A DNA stretch of 64,000 nucleotides from Leucobacter sp. wl10 (GCF_003569785.1 NZ_KZ983987.1:331853-395852), one strand, 5' to 3'; positions 17,964-27,897 are shown, numbered from the stretch's first letter. Program-made: numbers and translations. Notes: generated by a model from the letters alone, not told the origin.

Positions 17964-19579
17964 TGGCCGCGGGACTCATGCGCGCGAGCGCGGTGATGGC
18001 CTCCGGCACGATGGTGTCGCGCATCCTGGGCCTCGTGAAGGCGGTGCTGCTGGCGTACGCGATCGGCTCGGTCGGTTCGGTGTCGGCCGACGCGTTCCAG
18101 AACGGCAACCTGCTGCCGAACACGCTCTACATGATCCTGCTCGGCGGCATGCTCAACGCCGTGCTCGTGCCGCAGATCGTGAGGGCGGCGAAGAACCCCG
18201 ACGGCGGCGCCGGCTACATCAACAAGATCCTCACGCTCATCTCGGTGGGCATGTTCACGATCACGGTGCTCGCGATGCTCGCTGCGCCGTGGATCGTCTG
18301 GCTCACCGCTGTGGCCTGGACGCCCGACCAACTCGCGCTCGCGACCGCCTTCGCCTACTGGTGCCTGCCGCAGATCGTCTTCTACGGGCTCTACACGGTG
18401 CTCGGCGAGGTGCTCAACGCTCGCAGCGTCTTCGGGCCGTTCACGTGGGCCCCCGTGCTCAACAACGTGATCGCGATCGCCGGCATCGTCGTGTTCATCG
18501 TGCTGTTCGGCGCCGACCCCGAGGGCGGGCGCACGGTGTTCGAGTGGGATCCGCTCTCGATCGGCGTGCTCGCCGGCAGCGCGACGCTCGGCGTCGCCGC
18601 CCAGGCGCTGATCCTGTCCGTCTCGTGGCGCAAGGCGGGTCTCCGCTACCGCCCCGACTTCGCGTGGCGGGGCATGGGGCTCGGCCGCACGGCCCGCATC
18701 GCCGCCTGGAGCCTCGCCACGATCACGGTCATGCAGCTCGGCGGCTTCGTCACGAACAACATCGTCGCCACCGGCAGCGGCGTCGGCCCGTCGACGAGCG
18801 CCATGGCCAACGTCTGGCTCATCTTCATGATGCCGCACTCGGTCATCGCGGTCTCGCTCGCGACCGCCTACTTCACCCGTCTCTCCGAGTGGGGGCAGAC
18901 CGGCCGCATGGCCGAGTTCCGCGAGGACTTCTCGGCCTCGGCGCGTCAGATCTCGCTCGTCATGGTGCTCGCGGCGACCGCCGTCTTCGCCGCGGCGCCG
19001 TTCGTGGCGCGCATCATCAACTTCGGCGCCACGCAGATGCAGGTCGACCAGTTCTCCGCCGCACTGCAGGCGTACATGGTGAGTCTCGCGGCCTACAGCT
19101 TCCTGTTCATCGTGCAGCGGGCCTTCTACGCACTCTCGGATACGCGCACGCCGTTCGTGTTCACGACGGTGCAGATGGGCATCGTGGTCGCGCTGTCGCT
19201 GCTCCTGCTGCTGGCCCCGAGAGAGCTCAGGGGCATGCTGTTCGCGCTCGTGTGGTCGTTCGCGACGATCGCGCAGGCCCTGCTCGCGACCTGGCTGCTG
19301 CGCAGAAGGATCGGCTCGATCGACGGGCGCCGCATCGCGCAGAGCCTCGTCAAGTTCGTGCTCGCCGCGGTCCCGTCTCTCGTTCTCGGCCTGCTCGCGG
19401 CCTGGGCGGTGCGGCTCTGGGCCCCGGTGCAGGGGGCGGGCCTCGCGATCCTGTTCGCCGGCATCGTCGCGGTTGCGGTGAGCCTCGTCTACCTCGTCGC
19501 GCTGAAGCTGCTGCGCTCGCCCGAGCTGGCAGAGCTCACCGGCTTCATCTCCCGCAGACTCGGAAGGAACCGCTCGTGA
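17963..19579 (+). CDS. murJ: Lipid II flippase MurJ (MVF/MviN family)
   Basis: A 538-residue polytopic membrane protein with about 14 helices and no soluble extension. The first helix region ASGTMVSRILGLVKAVLLAY is the MurJ signature, with the essential arginine in SRILG and a second charged residue in ADAFQNGNLLPNTLY. It flips lipid II across the membrane. The large pseudokinase tail of mycobacterial MviN is missing. It is sandwiched by overlaps between two FemAB-like transferase genes, so modification and export of lipid II are genetically coupled. Confidence 0.92.
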   Translation: MAAGLMRASAVMASGTMVSRILGLVKAVLLAYAIGSVGSVSADAFQNGNLLPNTLYMILLGGMLNAVLVPQIVRAAKNPDGGAGYINKILTLISVGMFTITVLAMLAAPWIVWLTAVAWTPDQLALATAFAYWCLPQIVFYGLYTVLGEVLNARSVFGPFTWAPVLNNVIAIAGIVVFIVLFGADPEGGRTVFEWDPLSIGVLAGSATLGVAAQALILSVSWRKAGLRYRPDFAWRGMGLGRTARIAAWSLATITVMQLGGFVTNNIVATGSGVGPSTSAMANVWLIFMMPHSVIAVSLATAYFTRLSEWGQTGRMAEFREDFSASARQISLVMVLAATAVFAAAPFVARIINFGATQMQVDQFSAALQAYMVSLAAYSFLFIVQRAFYALSDTRTPFVFTTVQMGIVVALSLLLLLAPRELRGMLFALVWSFATIAQALLATWLLRRRIGSIDGRRIAQSLVKFVLAAVPSLVLGLLAAWAVRLWAPVQGAGLAILFAGIVAVAVSLVYLVALKLLRSPELAELTGFISRRLGRNRS

Positions 19580-20607
19580 CACTCACCGTGACGCCCTGCG
19601 TCGATCGCGCCGTCTGGGACGAGACCGTGCAGCGGCTCGGCGGGCATCCGCTGCAGCTGTGGGGATGGGGCGAGCTCAAGTCGGCGCACCGCTGGAGCGC
19701 GGAGCGCGTGATCGTGCGCTCGGGATCCGGACCCGCCGACCCCGTCGTCGGCGCCTGCCAGCTGCTCACCCGCGCGCTGCCGGGCCCGCTCGGCGGCTTC
19801 GTCTACGCGCCCCGCGGGCCGGTGCTCGCGCGTTCGGAGGCGGATCCGGATCGCCCCGCCGCCTCTTCGTCGCCCGCCGAGGTCGCCGACGCGGTGGCCG
19901 CGTACGTGCACCGCTCCCGGCGGGCGGTCGCGGTGTCGATCGAGCCCGACGAGGACGCGGGATCCTTCCCGCTCGGCGGCGGGTGGCGCGAGGCCGGGAC
20001 GCCGGTGCTGCCCGCGCGCACGCTGATCCTGGACCTGCGCCGCTCGGAGGACGAGCTGATGGCCGACATGTCGAAGAAGCACCGGCAGTACGTGCGCAAG
20101 GCGGGGCGCGAGGAGTCGCTGTCGATCCGTGAGGTCTCGACGCCGGATGAGCTCGACGCGTGCCTCGAGGTCTACCGCCGTACGAGCGAGCGCGCCGACT
20201 TCGGGCTGCACGAAGACTCCTACTACCACGACGCCTTCACGATGCTGGGGGAGGACTCGCCCGTGTGGGCGGCGTACGTCGAGGACCGGCCGGTGGCGTT
20301 CCTGTTCATGGCCAAGTCGTCGCGCACGGCCTTCGAGCTCTACGGAGGCATGGACGAGACCGGGCAGCGCCTGCGCGCCAACTACGCGCTGAAGTGGCAC
20401 GTGATCCGGCACATGAGGTCGATCGGGGTCGAGCGCTACGACTTCGGCGGGCTCATCAACGACGGCGTGACCACGTTCAAGAAGGGCTGGGCGTCGCACG
20501 AGAACCTGCTCGCGGGGTCGTGGGACCGGCCGGGCCCCGGCTACAGGATCTGGGCCGAGGGCCTGCCGATCGCGAAGAAGATCGTGCGGGGGCTGCGGCG
20601 GCGCTGA
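19576..20607 (+). CDS. FemAB-family aminoacyltransferase (peptidoglycan bridge), copy 2
   Basis: 343 residues, starting at a GTG that overlaps the murJ stop (GTGA). It has the typical start [19 protein letters not shown] (residues 23-41), the middle [17 protein letters not shown] helix and the C-terminal [23 protein letters not shown] with FKKGW, all features of FemX/FmhB-type lipid II aminoacyltransferases. It differs enough from copy 1 to suggest a separate amino acid or position in the bridge rather than a recent duplication. The gene ends a run that began at dapA. Confidence 0.87.
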   Translation: MTLTVTPCVDRAVWDETVQRLGGHPLQLWGWGELKSAHRWSAERVIVRSGSGPADPVVGACQLLTRALPGPLGGFVYAPRGPVLARSEADPDRPAASSSPAEVADAVAAYVHRSRRAVAVSIEPDEDAGSFPLGGGWREAGTPVLPARTLILDLRRSEDELMADMSKKHRQYVRKAGREESLSIREVSTPDELDACLEVYRRTSERADFGLHEDSYYHDAFTMLGEDSPVWAAYVEDRPVAFLFMAKSSRTAFELYGGMDETGQRLRANYALKWHVIRHMRSIGVERYDFGGLINDGVTTFKKGWASHENLLAGSWDRPGPGYRIWAEGLPIAKKIVRGLRRR

Positions 20608-20666
20608 GGTCCGCGCCGTCCGCCCTGCTCCTCCTTCCGCTCCCGTTCCAGGCCCCGCCCTCGCTT

Positions 20667-20714
20667 CGCCCCGGCCCCGGCTGGCTGCCTCGCCCCGGCC
20701 CCGGCTGGCTGCCT
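20667..20714. repeat. 24-bp perfect tandem duplication
   Basis: Two exact adjacent copies of a 24-nt unit (20667-20690 and 20691-20714), beginning CGCCCCGGCCCC and ending GGCTGGCTGCCT, lie in the 224-nt gap before ftsK. The gap shows no coding sequence on either strand that I trust. Confidence 0.85.
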
Positions 20715-20819
20715 CGCTCCCCGTCCTCATGGATTGACAGCTGCGAACGAAGCAACGGGGGCGGGCACGGGAAACGGGGGTGCTCGGAGCGTCACCTCGC
20801 GAATGTCGCGGGTCGAACG

Positions 20820-20825
20820 TACCCT
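20820..20825 (+). promoter_or_regulatory. Candidate -10 (TACCCT) of ftsK
   Basis: TACCCT ends 7 nt before the ATG at 20832, predicting a leaderless ftsK mRNA and fixing the start codon. Confidence 0.5.
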
Positions 20826-20831
20826 GTGAGT

Positions 20832-23798
20832 ATGGCCAGTAAAGCTTCGTCGCGCGAAAAATCGGGCAGAACCGCGGCGCGGCGTGCCCGTTCCACGGGC
20901 GCCCGGGCGACCGCATCCGCGGGTTCGCGTACCACGGCGAAGACCAGGGTGCTCGCGGAGCCGGAGCCCACCGAGGGCGTGATCGGACGCGCCTGGAACG
21001 GGCTCGCGCACGGCGTCGGCGCCGCCGCTCGCGCCTTCCGCGTCGAGCCCCTTGCACCGGAGGACCGCCGCGACGGCATCCCGATGCTCCTGGTGCTGCT
21101 CGCCCTGATCGGCGCGGTGGTCGAGTGGTTCCTCATCGGGCAGCCGGTCGCCGTGCAGCTCGACGCCTGGACCTTCGGCGGCCTGCTCGGCCGTGTGGCG
21201 TTCGGCCTGCCCATCGTCATGGTCGGCTTCGCGATGTGGCTGTTCAACCACCCCTCGAGCGTCAACGACAACCGCCGCATCGCTATCGGCCTGTTCCTCG
21301 CGATCATGAGCGTCTCCGGCCTCACGCACATCTACGGCGGTCAGCCCGTTCCCCGCGACGGCATGCCCGCCCTGGCCGAAGCCGGGGGGCTGCTCGGCTG
21401 GATGATCGGCACCCCGCTGCTCTTCCTCACCGTGTGGGCGGCCACGCCCGTGCTGTCGCTGCTGCTGCTGATGTCGGTGCTGATCGTCACGAAGACGCCG
21501 CCGGGGCGCATCGCCCGCCGCCTGCGCGAGGCGTACGCGTTCCTCTTCGGCGTGGCCGAGGGCGGGGAGGGCGACGCCGGGCCCGCTGAGCCGGCGGCCT
21601 CGAAGAAGAGCCGCCGATCGCGCAAGGACGGCCAGGAGCCGCTCTTCGACCTCGAGGATCAGGAGGGCGACGGATCCGCCGTGCCCTGGTGGCGTCGCAC
21701 CGAATCGGGTCGCGAGGAGGCCCCGGAGTACGCGGGCGATCGAGAGGCCCTTGACGGGGCGCTCGGAGCAACCGAGTCCGAGGCGCAGGCCGACGGCGCT
21801 TTCGAGTCCGCGCTCGCTCCCGAGGCGCCGACCGGGGCGTTCCCCTCCGATCTCCTCGACGAGCTCGACCAGGCCGAGGCCGCGGTGCGAGCCGCGGGCG
21901 GGGCCCACGGCTCGGGGCTGGGCGACGATTCGTGGGACGACTTCTCGAACGCCGGCGAGTCGGAGCCGGCCGGTGCGAGCGGCGCCGCCCCGACGACGCC
22001 CTTCGCGGTCGCACCACCGCACGACCCCGCCGCGAGCCGGGCCGAATATCGCCTGCCCGATCAGACGACGCTCTCCACGGGCGACGCGCCCAGGACCCAC
22101 ACCGAGGCGAACGACCAGATCATGGCCGCGATCGCCCGCGTCTTCGAGGAGTTCAAGGTCGACGCCCGGGTCACCGGCTTCTCCCGAGGTCCCACCGTCA
22201 CCCAGTACGAGGTGGAGCTCGGGCCCGGCGTCAAGGTGGAGAAGGTCACGGCGCTCTCCAAGAACCTGTCGTACGCGGTGGCGTCGAACGAGGTGCGCAT
22301 CCTCTCGCCGATCCCGGGCAAGAGCGCCATCGGCATCGAGATCCCCAACAAGGATCGCGAGAACGTGGCCCTCGGCGACGTGCTGCGTTCGAGCAAGGCC
22401 CAGCGCAGCCCGCACCCCATGACCATCGGCGTCGGCAAGGACGTGAAGGGCGGCTTCGTCGTGGCGAACCTCGCCAAGATGCCGCACCTGCTCGTGGCCG
22501 GCGCGACCGGTTCGGGCAAGTCGAGCTTCATCAACTCCATGATCACGAGCCTGCTCATGCGGGCGACCCCCGCCGAGGTGCGCATGGTGCTCGTCGACCC
22601 GAAGCGGGTGGAGCTCACGGTCTATCAGGGCGTGCCGCACCTCATCACCCCCATCATCACGAACCCCAAGAAGGCGGCCGAGGCGCTGCAGTGGGTCGTG
22701 AAGGAGATGGACATGCGCTACGACGACCTGGCGAGCTTCGGCTTCCGCCACATCGACGACTTCAACGAGGCCGTGCGCTCGGGGTCGATCGTGCTGCCGC
22801 AGGGCAGCCAGCGCGTGCTCAAGCCGTACCCGTACCTGCTCGTGGTGGTCGACGAGCTCGCCGACCTCATGCTCATCGCGCCCCGAGACGTGGAGGACTC
22901 GATCCAGCGCATCACGCAGCTCGCCCGCGCCGCGGGCATCCACCTCGTGCTCGCCACGCAGCGCCCCTCGGTCAACGTCGTGACCGGCGTGATCAAGTCG
23001 AATGTGCCGAGCCGCTACGCCTTCGCGGTGGCCTCGGGCACCGACTCGCGCGTCATTCTCGACGAGGTGGGCGCCGAGCGCCTGATCGGCCAGGGCGACG
23101 GACTGATGCTGCTCAACGGCGAGTCAGCGCCCATGCGCGTGCAGGGCGCCTGGGTGAACGAGTCCGAGATCGCCCAGGTGGTCAAGCACGTCAAGGCGCA
23201 GGCGCAGCCCGAGTACCGAGCCGATGTCGCGCAGGCGGCCGAGAAGAAGGAGATCGACGAGGACATCGGCGACGATCTCGAGGTGCTGCTCGCGGCGATC
23301 GATCTCGTGGTGACATCGCAGTTCGGGTCGACCTCGATGCTGCAGCGCAAGCTGCGCGTCGGCTTCGCGAAGGCCGGCCGGCTCATGGACCTCATGGAGT
23401 CCCGCGACATCGTCGGGCCCTCCGAGGGTTCCAAGGCGCGCGATGTGCTCGTGACGCCCGAGCAGCTGCCCGAGGTGATCGCGCGTGTCAAGGGCGGACC
23501 CTCGTCGCAGGCCCCGCCCGCTCCGCCCGCCCGGCCTGCTCCGGCCGCACCGGCCGCACCGGCCGAGCGGATGCAGCGAGGAGCGACGCCGTCCGCGCCG
23601 CAGGCGGGTCCCGCTGACGCCGCGGATACGACGGTCCTCTCCGGCGACAGCCCGACCGACGTGATCGAGCCGCTCGCGACCTCCGACGGGCTCGGCGACG
23701 ACCGCTACGACGATCCCGTCGCCAAGTACCGGGCCGGCCTCGAGGAGGTCGACGGAGACGACGACGAGGACGCCTGGCAGCTGACGGGGCGGGACTGA
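20832..23798 (+). CDS. ftsK: DNA translocase FtsK/SpoIIIE
   Basis: 988 residues. An Ala/Arg/Thr-rich cytoplasmic start leads to four membrane helices at about residues 80-230, then an acidic, low-complexity linker (about 240-425). The motor begins near 430; Walker A is [11 protein letters not shown] at about residues 556-566 and Walker B is [12 protein letters not shown] near 675. The C-terminal gamma winged-helix domain ([20 protein letters not shown], about 825-845) reads KOPS-like polar sequences. A Pro/Ala-rich tail follows. It pumps chromosome ends through the septum. The gene is 1 nt from pgsA. Confidence 0.96.
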   Translation: MASKASSREKSGRTAARRARSTGARATASAGSRTTAKTRVLAEPEPTEGVIGRAWNGLAHGVGAAARAFRVEPLAPEDRRDGIPMLLVLLALIGAVVEWFLIGQPVAVQLDAWTFGGLLGRVAFGLPIVMVGFAMWLFNHPSSVNDNRRIAIGLFLAIMSVSGLTHIYGGQPVPRDGMPALAEAGGLLGWMIGTPLLFLTVWAATPVLSLLLLMSVLIVTKTPPGRIARRLREAYAFLFGVAEGGEGDAGPAEPAASKKSRRSRKDGQEPLFDLEDQEGDGSAVPWWRRTESGREEAPEYAGDREALDGALGATESEAQADGAFESALAPEAPTGAFPSDLLDELDQAEAAVRAAGGAHGSGLGDDSWDDFSNAGESEPAGASGAAPTTPFAVAPPHDPAASRAEYRLPDQTTLSTGDAPRTHTEANDQIMAAIARVFEEFKVDARVTGFSRGPTVTQYEVELGPGVKVEKVTALSKNLSYAVASNEVRILSPIPGKSAIGIEIPNKDRENVALGDVLRSSKAQRSPHPMTIGVGKDVKGGFVVANLAKMPHLLVAGATGSGKSSFINSMITSLLMRATPAEVRMVLVDPKRVELTVYQGVPHLITPIITNPKKAAEALQWVVKEMDMRYDDLASFGFRHIDDFNEAVRSGSIVLPQGSQRVLKPYPYLLVVVDELADLMLIAPRDVEDSIQRITQLARAAGIHLVLATQRPSVNVVTGVIKSNVPSRYAFAVASGTDSRVILDEVGAERLIGQGDGLMLLNGESAPMRVQGAWVNESEIAQVVKHVKAQAQPEYRADVAQAAEKKEIDEDIGDDLEVLLAAIDLVVTSQFGSTSMLQRKLRVGFAKAGRLMDLMESRDIVGPSEGSKARDVLVTPEQLPEVIARVKGGPSSQAPPAPPARPAPAAPAAPAERMQRGATPSAPQAGPADAADTTVLSGDSPTDVIEPLATSDGLGDDRYDDPVAKYRAGLEEVDGDDDEDAWQLTGRD

Positions 23799-23799
23799 G

Positions 23800-24399
23800 A
23801 TGACGAGCGGGCAGCAGGGCGCGACGAAGCCGAGCAACTGGAACGCGCCCAACATCATCACGGGCGTGCGCATTCTCGCGACGCCGTTCTTCGTCTGGAT
23901 GCTCCTCGCCGACGGCGGCGAGAACGGAGCGCTGCGCTGGGCCGCCGCGGTGTTCTTCGTGGTGGCCATCGCGACGGACGCGTGGGACGGGCACATCGCG
24001 CGATCCCGCGGTCTCATCACCGACCTGGGAAAGCTGCTCGATCCGATCGCCGACAAGTTCCTCACCGGAGCGGCGCTCGTCGGTCTGTCGATTCTCGGCG
24101 AGCTGCCGTGGTGGGTGACCGTCGTCGTTCTGGTGCGGGAGATCGGCATCACCGTCCACCGCCTCATGATCGTGCACGACGTCGTGGTCGCGGCGGCCTG
24201 GATGGGCAAGCTGAAGACGGTCGCGCAGTCCGTCGCCATCACGCTCGCGCTGCTGCCGCTCGCGAGCGTGCTCGGCCCGGCCGCGCCGCTCGCCTACTGG
24301 GCGAACGTCGTGACCATGACCGCCGCGGTGCTGCTGACCGTCCTGAGCGGAATCGACTACATCCTCGCCTTCGTGCGCGGGCGCCGGGGAACGCGATGA
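23800..24399 (+). CDS. pgsA: CDP-diacylglycerol--glycerol-3-phosphate 3-phosphatidyltransferase
   Basis: A 199-residue membrane enzyme making phosphatidylglycerol phosphate. The CDP-alcohol phosphotransferase motif D-x2-D-G-x2-A-R-x8-G-x3-D-x3-D is complete and starts at Asp60 (DAWDGHIAR, then GKLLDPIAD). About five to six hydrophobic helices are seen. The N-terminus WNAPNIITGVRI is typical of PgsA. It begins 1 nt after the ftsK stop and its own stop overlaps the cinA start in ATGA. Confidence 0.95.
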   Translation: MTSGQQGATKPSNWNAPNIITGVRILATPFFVWMLLADGGENGALRWAAAVFFVVAIATDAWDGHIARSRGLITDLGKLLDPIADKFLTGAALVGLSILGELPWWVTVVVLVREIGITVHRLMIVHDVVVAAAWMGKLKTVAQSVAITLALLPLASVLGPAAPLAYWANVVTMTAAVLLTVLSGIDYILAFVRGRRGTR

Positions 24400-24989
24400 C
24401 CGCCTCCGGTTCCGGCGGGCCGAGTCGGCTCGAGGAGCCGGGTGCGGGCGGCGAACCGGGCGTTGCGCACCGAGCGGCGGCCGCCGCCGCGATCGAGTGG
24501 GCGGCGGCGCGCGGGCTGCGGATCGCCGTCGCCGAATCGCTCACCGGGGGGATGCTGGTCGACGCACTGGTGGCCATCCCCGGCGCGTCCCGCGCTCTCT
24601 CGGGCGGGATCGTCGCCTACGACACGTGGTTGAAGCGGTCGCTCCTCGGGGTCGATCCCGAACTGCTGCGCGACAGGGGCCCGGTGGACGAGTCGGTGGC
24701 GAGGCAGATGGCCTCCGGGGTGCGTTCGGCGTGCGCGGTGCCGCGAGCACCCGGCTCGACTCCGCTGCCCGCCGATGTCGGCATCGCGACGACCGGAGCG
24801 GCCGGTCCCGATCCGGATCCGCAGACGGGGCAGCCGGCCGGTACGGTCTGGATCGGACTGAGCACGGGTGAGCGCACGTTCGCTCGGCGCTTCATGCTGC
24901 CGGGAGATCGAGCCGAGATTCGAGAGGCCGCGGTGCACGCGGCCCTCGACATGCTGACCCTCGAGATATCGGAACTCACCCAAACTTGA
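24396..24989 (+). CDS. cinA: CinA C-terminal domain protein (nicotinamide-nucleotide amidase)
   Basis: 197 residues, only the C-terminal amidase domain of CinA (PncC); the N-terminal molybdopterin-like domain is absent, which is normal in this group. AESLTGGMLVDAL with the nucleophilic serine region lies near residue 48, and GIATTGAAGPD near residue 130. It hydrolyses NMN to nicotinic acid mononucleotide, recycling pyridine nucleotide formed by DNA ligase. It overlaps pgsA by 4 nt. The stop lies in the first arm of an inverted repeat that may terminate the operon. Confidence 0.9.
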   Translation: MTASGSGGPSRLEEPGAGGEPGVAHRAAAAAAIEWAAARGLRIAVAESLTGGMLVDALVAIPGASRALSGGIVAYDTWLKRSLLGVDPELLRDRGPVDESVARQMASGVRSACAVPRAPGSTPLPADVGIATTGAAGPDPDPQTGQPAGTVWIGLSTGERTFARRFMLPGDRAEIREAAVHAALDMLTLEISELTQT

Positions 24990-25007
24990 GTCTGATTCGC
25001 TCAAGTT
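24983..25007 (+). terminator. Inverted repeat overlapping the cinA stop
   Basis: AACTTGAG (24983-24990) pairs with CTCAAGTT (25000-25007) across a 9-nt loop. The stem is weaker and more AT-rich than other terminators here, so it could instead be an operator upstream of clgR. Confidence 0.4.
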
Positions 25008-25095
25008 CAGAGAAGTTTCAGGAATAGCCACGCGAGTCCCGGGGTTACTCCCAGTGACATCGATCAGACTGAAACGGTGTTCCCGCAGCGGCAAT

Positions 25096-25117
25096 CCCGC
25101 TTGCGAGCGGGTATGGT
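25096..25117 (+). promoter_or_regulatory. Candidate clgR promoter with inverted-repeat operator
   Basis: CCCGCT-TGCG-AGCGGG (25096-25111) is a perfect 6-bp inverted repeat directly abutting TATGGT (25112-25117), a plausible -10 for clgR. ClgR regulators bind palindromes with CGC/GCG arms and control their own genes, so this is a likely autoregulatory site. The spacing between arms differs from the published-type consensus I recall, so this is inference. Confidence 0.4.
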
Positions 25118-25157
25118 GGAAGCACGATCCCGGTCGTGCGAGTGAAGGAGGGGCTAC

Positions 25158-25478
25158 ATGGTGCTGATGCGTCAGGAGATCGGCGACGTGCTCCGCGACT
25201 TCCGTTTGCAGAAGGGCCGCACGCTGCGCCAGGTCGCTGGAGAGGCGAGCGTAGCGCTGGGGTATCTGAGCGAGGTCGAGCGCGGGCAGAAGGAGGCGTC
25301 GAGTGAGATTCTCGCCGCGGTTGCCGACGCGCTGGACACTCCGCTCTCGGTGATCATGGGCGAGGTGAGCGAGCGTCTGGCAGTAGTCGAGGGCCTCTCG
25401 GTGCCGCTGGCCAATCGCGTTCCCGACACGATTCCTGCGGACCTGGTTTCGGACTACGCGCCCGAGTTGGTGTCGTAA
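25158..25478 (+). CDS. clgR: ClgR-type XRE transcriptional regulator
   Basis: A 106-residue DNA-binding protein with a single Cro/CI helix-turn-helix: [31 protein letters not shown] at about residues 20-50 (helix 3 [10 protein letters not shown]). Actinobacterial ClgR activates clp protease, lon and recA-region genes under stress and is itself a Clp substrate. The ATG has GAAGGAGGGG upstream. It sits in its conserved place between cinA and DUF3046-recA. A GC-rich hairpin follows at 25522. Confidence 0.92.
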   Translation: MVLMRQEIGDVLRDFRLQKGRTLRQVAGEASVALGYLSEVERGQKEASSEILAAVADALDTPLSVIMGEVSERLAVVEGLSVPLANRVPDTIPADLVSDYAPELVS

Positions 25479-25521
25479 CCCGGTGCGACGAGCAGGCTTC
25501 CGCGCGCGCGCCGCGCGGTTC

Positions 25522-25547
25522 GAGCGCCCGGCCCTCGCGGTCCGGGC
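25522..25547 (+). terminator. Terminator hairpin after clgR
   Basis: GCGCCCGG (25522-25529) pairs with CCGGGCGC (25540-25547) over a 10-nt loop, followed by TTCGCCGTTTC. Confidence 0.65.
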
Positions 25548-25613
25548 GCTTCGCCGTTTCGGGGCGAACGCCGAGGCGGCGCGGCCGCCGCGGAACGGGG
25601 AAGCGGCGACTCC

Positions 25614-25835
25614 ATGCGGTTGAGCGAGTTCCGCCGCGCGTGCATCGCGGAGTTCGGCGCCGACTACGCGGGCGTGCTGTTGCGGGATCACTGGCTGGTG
25701 GCGCTCGACGGAACGGCGAACGAGGCGCTCGAGCGCGGCGTCGCGGCGCACGTGGTGTGGGATGCGCTCTGCGTCGACCTCGGCGTCCCCGAGCAGCGCC
25801 GCCACGGTCGTGGTCTGCGCGACCCTCGCGACTGA
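25614..25835 (+). CDS. DUF3046 family protein
   Basis: A 73-residue protein found just upstream of recA across actinobacteria. The family pattern MRLSEF....EFG..YA..L..DH.L..L.G.TA..AL..G is followed closely (residues 1-45), and DVWxALCxDxGVPEQRRHG-like residues end it. It is soluble and has no catalytic motif; the function is unknown. It ends 32 nt before the recA SOS box, so recA has its own promoter. Confidence 0.9.
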   Translation: MRLSEFRRACIAEFGADYAGVLLRDHWLVALDGTANEALERGVAAHVVWDALCVDLGVPEQRRHGRGLRDPRD

Positions 25836-25866
25836 TGCGCGGAATCGCGCGACACGCCAAGGGGTG

Positions 25867-25896
25867 TTCGAAGATGTGTTCGAAAAGTGCTACCTT
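25867..25896 (+). promoter_or_regulatory. SOS box and promoter of recA
   Basis: TCGAAGATGTGTTCGA (25868-25883) matches the actinobacterial LexA site TCGAAC-N4-GTTCGA with one mismatch. TACCTT (25891-25896) is a good -10, and TTCGAA at 25867-25872 would be the -35 at 18-bp spacing, so bound LexA would cover the polymerase site. The leader to the recA ATG is about 180 nt. Confidence 0.85.
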
Positions 25897-26081
25897 CGTG
25901 CACAGGTGAGTTGATTCGCTCTTTCACCCACAGATTTGCCGTCCGGCGCGTCAGTGTCGGTGGTTTCTTCTAGGGTGTGAAGCAATCGGCCACCGCGCCT
26001 TGTCCGCCCTCACGGGTCAGGACAGTCGGTAGGCAGCAACCCGGCGGCGTGGCCGCGCACATGACGAAGGAGAGCAGGACC

Positions 26082-27164
26082 ATGGCAGCACCCAAGGATC
26101 GCGAGAAGGCGCTCGAGGCCGCACTCGCGCAGATTGATAAGAACTTCGGCAAAGGGGCGATCATGCGTATGGGCAGCGTCGAGCGCGCTCCCGTCGAGGT
26201 GATCCCCACCGGCTCGGTGGCGCTCGACGTGGCGCTCGGCATCGGCGGCCTTCCGCGCGGTCGCATCATCGAGATCTACGGCCCCGAGTCGTCGGGCAAG
26301 ACCACGCTCACGCTTCACGCGATCGCGAACGCCCAGCGCGCGGGCGGCATCGCCGCCTTCATCGACGCGGAGCACGCGCTCGATCCCGAGTACGCGAAGA
26401 AGCTGGGCGTCGATATCGACGCGCTGCTCGTCGCGCAGCCCGACACGGGAGAGCAGGCGCTCGAGATCGCCGACATGCTGATCCGTTCCGGATCGGTCGA
26501 CCTGGTCGTCATCGACTCGGTGGCGGCGCTCGTGCCGAAGGCCGAGATCGACGGCGAGATGGGCGACAGCCACGTCGGCCTGCAGGCCCGGCTCATGTCG
26601 CAGGCCCTGCGCAAGATCACCGGCAGCCTCAACGCCACGAAGACCACGTGCATCTTCATCAACCAGCTGCGCGAGAAGGTCGGGGTGTTCTTCGGCAGCC
26701 CCGAGACCACCTCCGGCGGCAAGGCGCTCAAGTTCTACGCCTCGGTGCGGCTCGACATCCGCCGCATCCAGACGCTGAAGGACGGCACGGACGCGGTGGG
26801 CAACCGCACTCGCGTCAAGGTGGTCAAGAACAAGATGGCCCCGCCCTTCAAACAGGCCGAGTTCGACATCCTCTACGGAGTCGGCATCTCGCGCGAGGGC
26901 TCGCTGATCGACTACGGGGTGGAGCAGGGGCTCATCAAGAAGAGCGGCGCCTGGTTCACCTACGACGGCGATCAGCTGGGGCAGGGCATGGAGAACGCCC
27001 GCCGCTTCCTCATCCAGAACCCCGATATCGCGACGGAGATCGAGGAGAAGATCCTCACCAAGCTCGGCGTGAACGGGCGCGGCGAGGAGACGGCGCCGGA
27101 GACCGGGACGGCCGAGGCCCCGGTCGTCCCGATGAGCAGCCCGCAGCAGCGCGCGAGCGCCTAG
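26082..27164 (+). CDS. recA: Recombinase RecA
   Basis: A 360-residue ATPase that forms filaments on single-stranded DNA, drives strand exchange and triggers LexA self-cleavage. The ATG at 26082 with GAAGGAGAGCAGG upstream gives the standard start [15 protein letters not shown]; upstream in-frame codons add non-family residues. Walker A is GPESSGKTT (about 66-74), Walker [14 protein letters not shown]1/L2 loops [14 protein letters not shown] and [21 protein letters not shown]. There is no intein. The stop is 4 nt before recX. Confidence 0.98.
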   Translation: MAAPKDREKALEAALAQIDKNFGKGAIMRMGSVERAPVEVIPTGSVALDVALGIGGLPRGRIIEIYGPESSGKTTLTLHAIANAQRAGGIAAFIDAEHALDPEYAKKLGVDIDALLVAQPDTGEQALEIADMLIRSGSVDLVVIDSVAALVPKAEIDGEMGDSHVGLQARLMSQALRKITGSLNATKTTCIFINQLREKVGVFFGSPETTSGGKALKFYASVRLDIRRIQTLKDGTDAVGNRTRVKVVKNKMAPPFKQAEFDILYGVGISREGSLIDYGVEQGLIKKSGAWFTYDGDQLGQGMENARRFLIQNPDIATEIEEKILTKLGVNGRGEETAPETGTAEAPVVPMSSPQQRASA

Positions 27165-27168
27165 CGCC

Positions 27169-27897
27169 GTGGCGGTTCGGTTTCTGCCGGCTCCCGGGGA
27201 GCGTCCCTCGGAAACGGCGTCCGATCGGGGCGACCTCGCCGAGGTCGTCGAGTTGCGTTCGCGACTGAAGCGACACGGACGGGGCGCACCGGAGGGGTCG
27301 GCGGCGGAGGGGGCGGCACCGGAGGGCTCGGCGGCGGAGGGGACGGCATCGGAGACGGAGGAGCCTCTCGCCGCAGGGGACGCCTCTGCAGCGGCGGAGG
27401 GGACGGAGGAGCGTCCGTCCGCGAGCGCGGACGGCGTTCGCCTCCTGGCCCGCCGGGCTCGGTCGAGCGGGGAGCTGCGAGACGAGCTGCTGCGTCTCGG
27501 CCACGGGGTCCACGAGGTCGAAGACGTGATCGCGGAGTTCGAGAGCGCTCGCTATCTCGACGACCTCGGTCTGGCGCGGCTGCTCACCGAGAAGCTGCGC
27601 GGCGCCAAGCGCGCGAGCCGAGCGCAGATCCGGGTCAAGCTGCGGGAGCGCAAGCTCCCCGACCCGGCGATCGAGGAGGCGCTGGGCGAGCTCGACGTCG
27701 ACGAGGAGTTCGCGCTGCTGCGCGAAACCGCTCGGGCACGCGCCGCCAAGCTCGAGGGCCTCGATCCTCAGGTCGCGGAGCGCCGGCTGCTCGGCTTCCT
27801 CGCCCGACGCGGCTGGTCCGGCGAGCCCGCGATGCGTGCGGCCCGTGAGGCGCTCGACGCTGCCTCGCGTCCCCGCTCCGGCGTCCGCTTCCAGTGA
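27169..27897 (+). CDS. recX: Regulatory protein RecX
   Basis: A 242-residue modulator that binds and restrains RecA filaments. The RecX three-helix repeats occupy about residues 90-240 ([17 protein letters not shown], then [19 protein letters not shown]). The first 90 residues are low complexity and contain the decapeptide [11 protein letters not shown] twice in a row, from a 30-bp DNA repeat. The start GTG follows recA by 4 nt. The long N-terminal extension is unusual for length and probably unstructured. Confidence 0.92.
   Translation: MAVRFLPAPGERPSETASDRGDLAEVVELRSRLKRHGRGAPEGSAAEGAAPEGSAAEGTASETEEPLAAGDASAAAEGTEERPSASADGVRLLARRARSSGELRDELLRLGHGVHEVEDVIAEFESARYLDDLGLARLLTEKLRGAKRASRAQIRVKLRERKLPDPAIEEALGELDVDEEFALLRETARARAAKLEGLDPQVAERRLLGFLARRGWSGEPAMRAAREALDAASRPRSGVRFQ
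27286..27345. repeat. 30-bp tandem repeat inside recX
   Basis: Two copies (27286-27315 and 27316-27345) differ at two positions; a partial third begins at 27346 (GCATCGGAG). They encode [10 protein letters not shown] and [10 protein letters not shown]. In-frame 30-bp length means copy changes would not break recX. Confidence 0.85.

Noticed and set aside
20160-20831. Fusion of FtsK to an upstream 220-residue extension
   Set aside because: The open frame continues upstream by chance across the FemAB gene; the ATG at 20832 with its -10 fits the family N-terminus.
25977-26081. Earlier recA start giving a 395-residue protein
   Set aside because: The added residues are not RecA-like and the ATG at 26082 has a good ribosome site.
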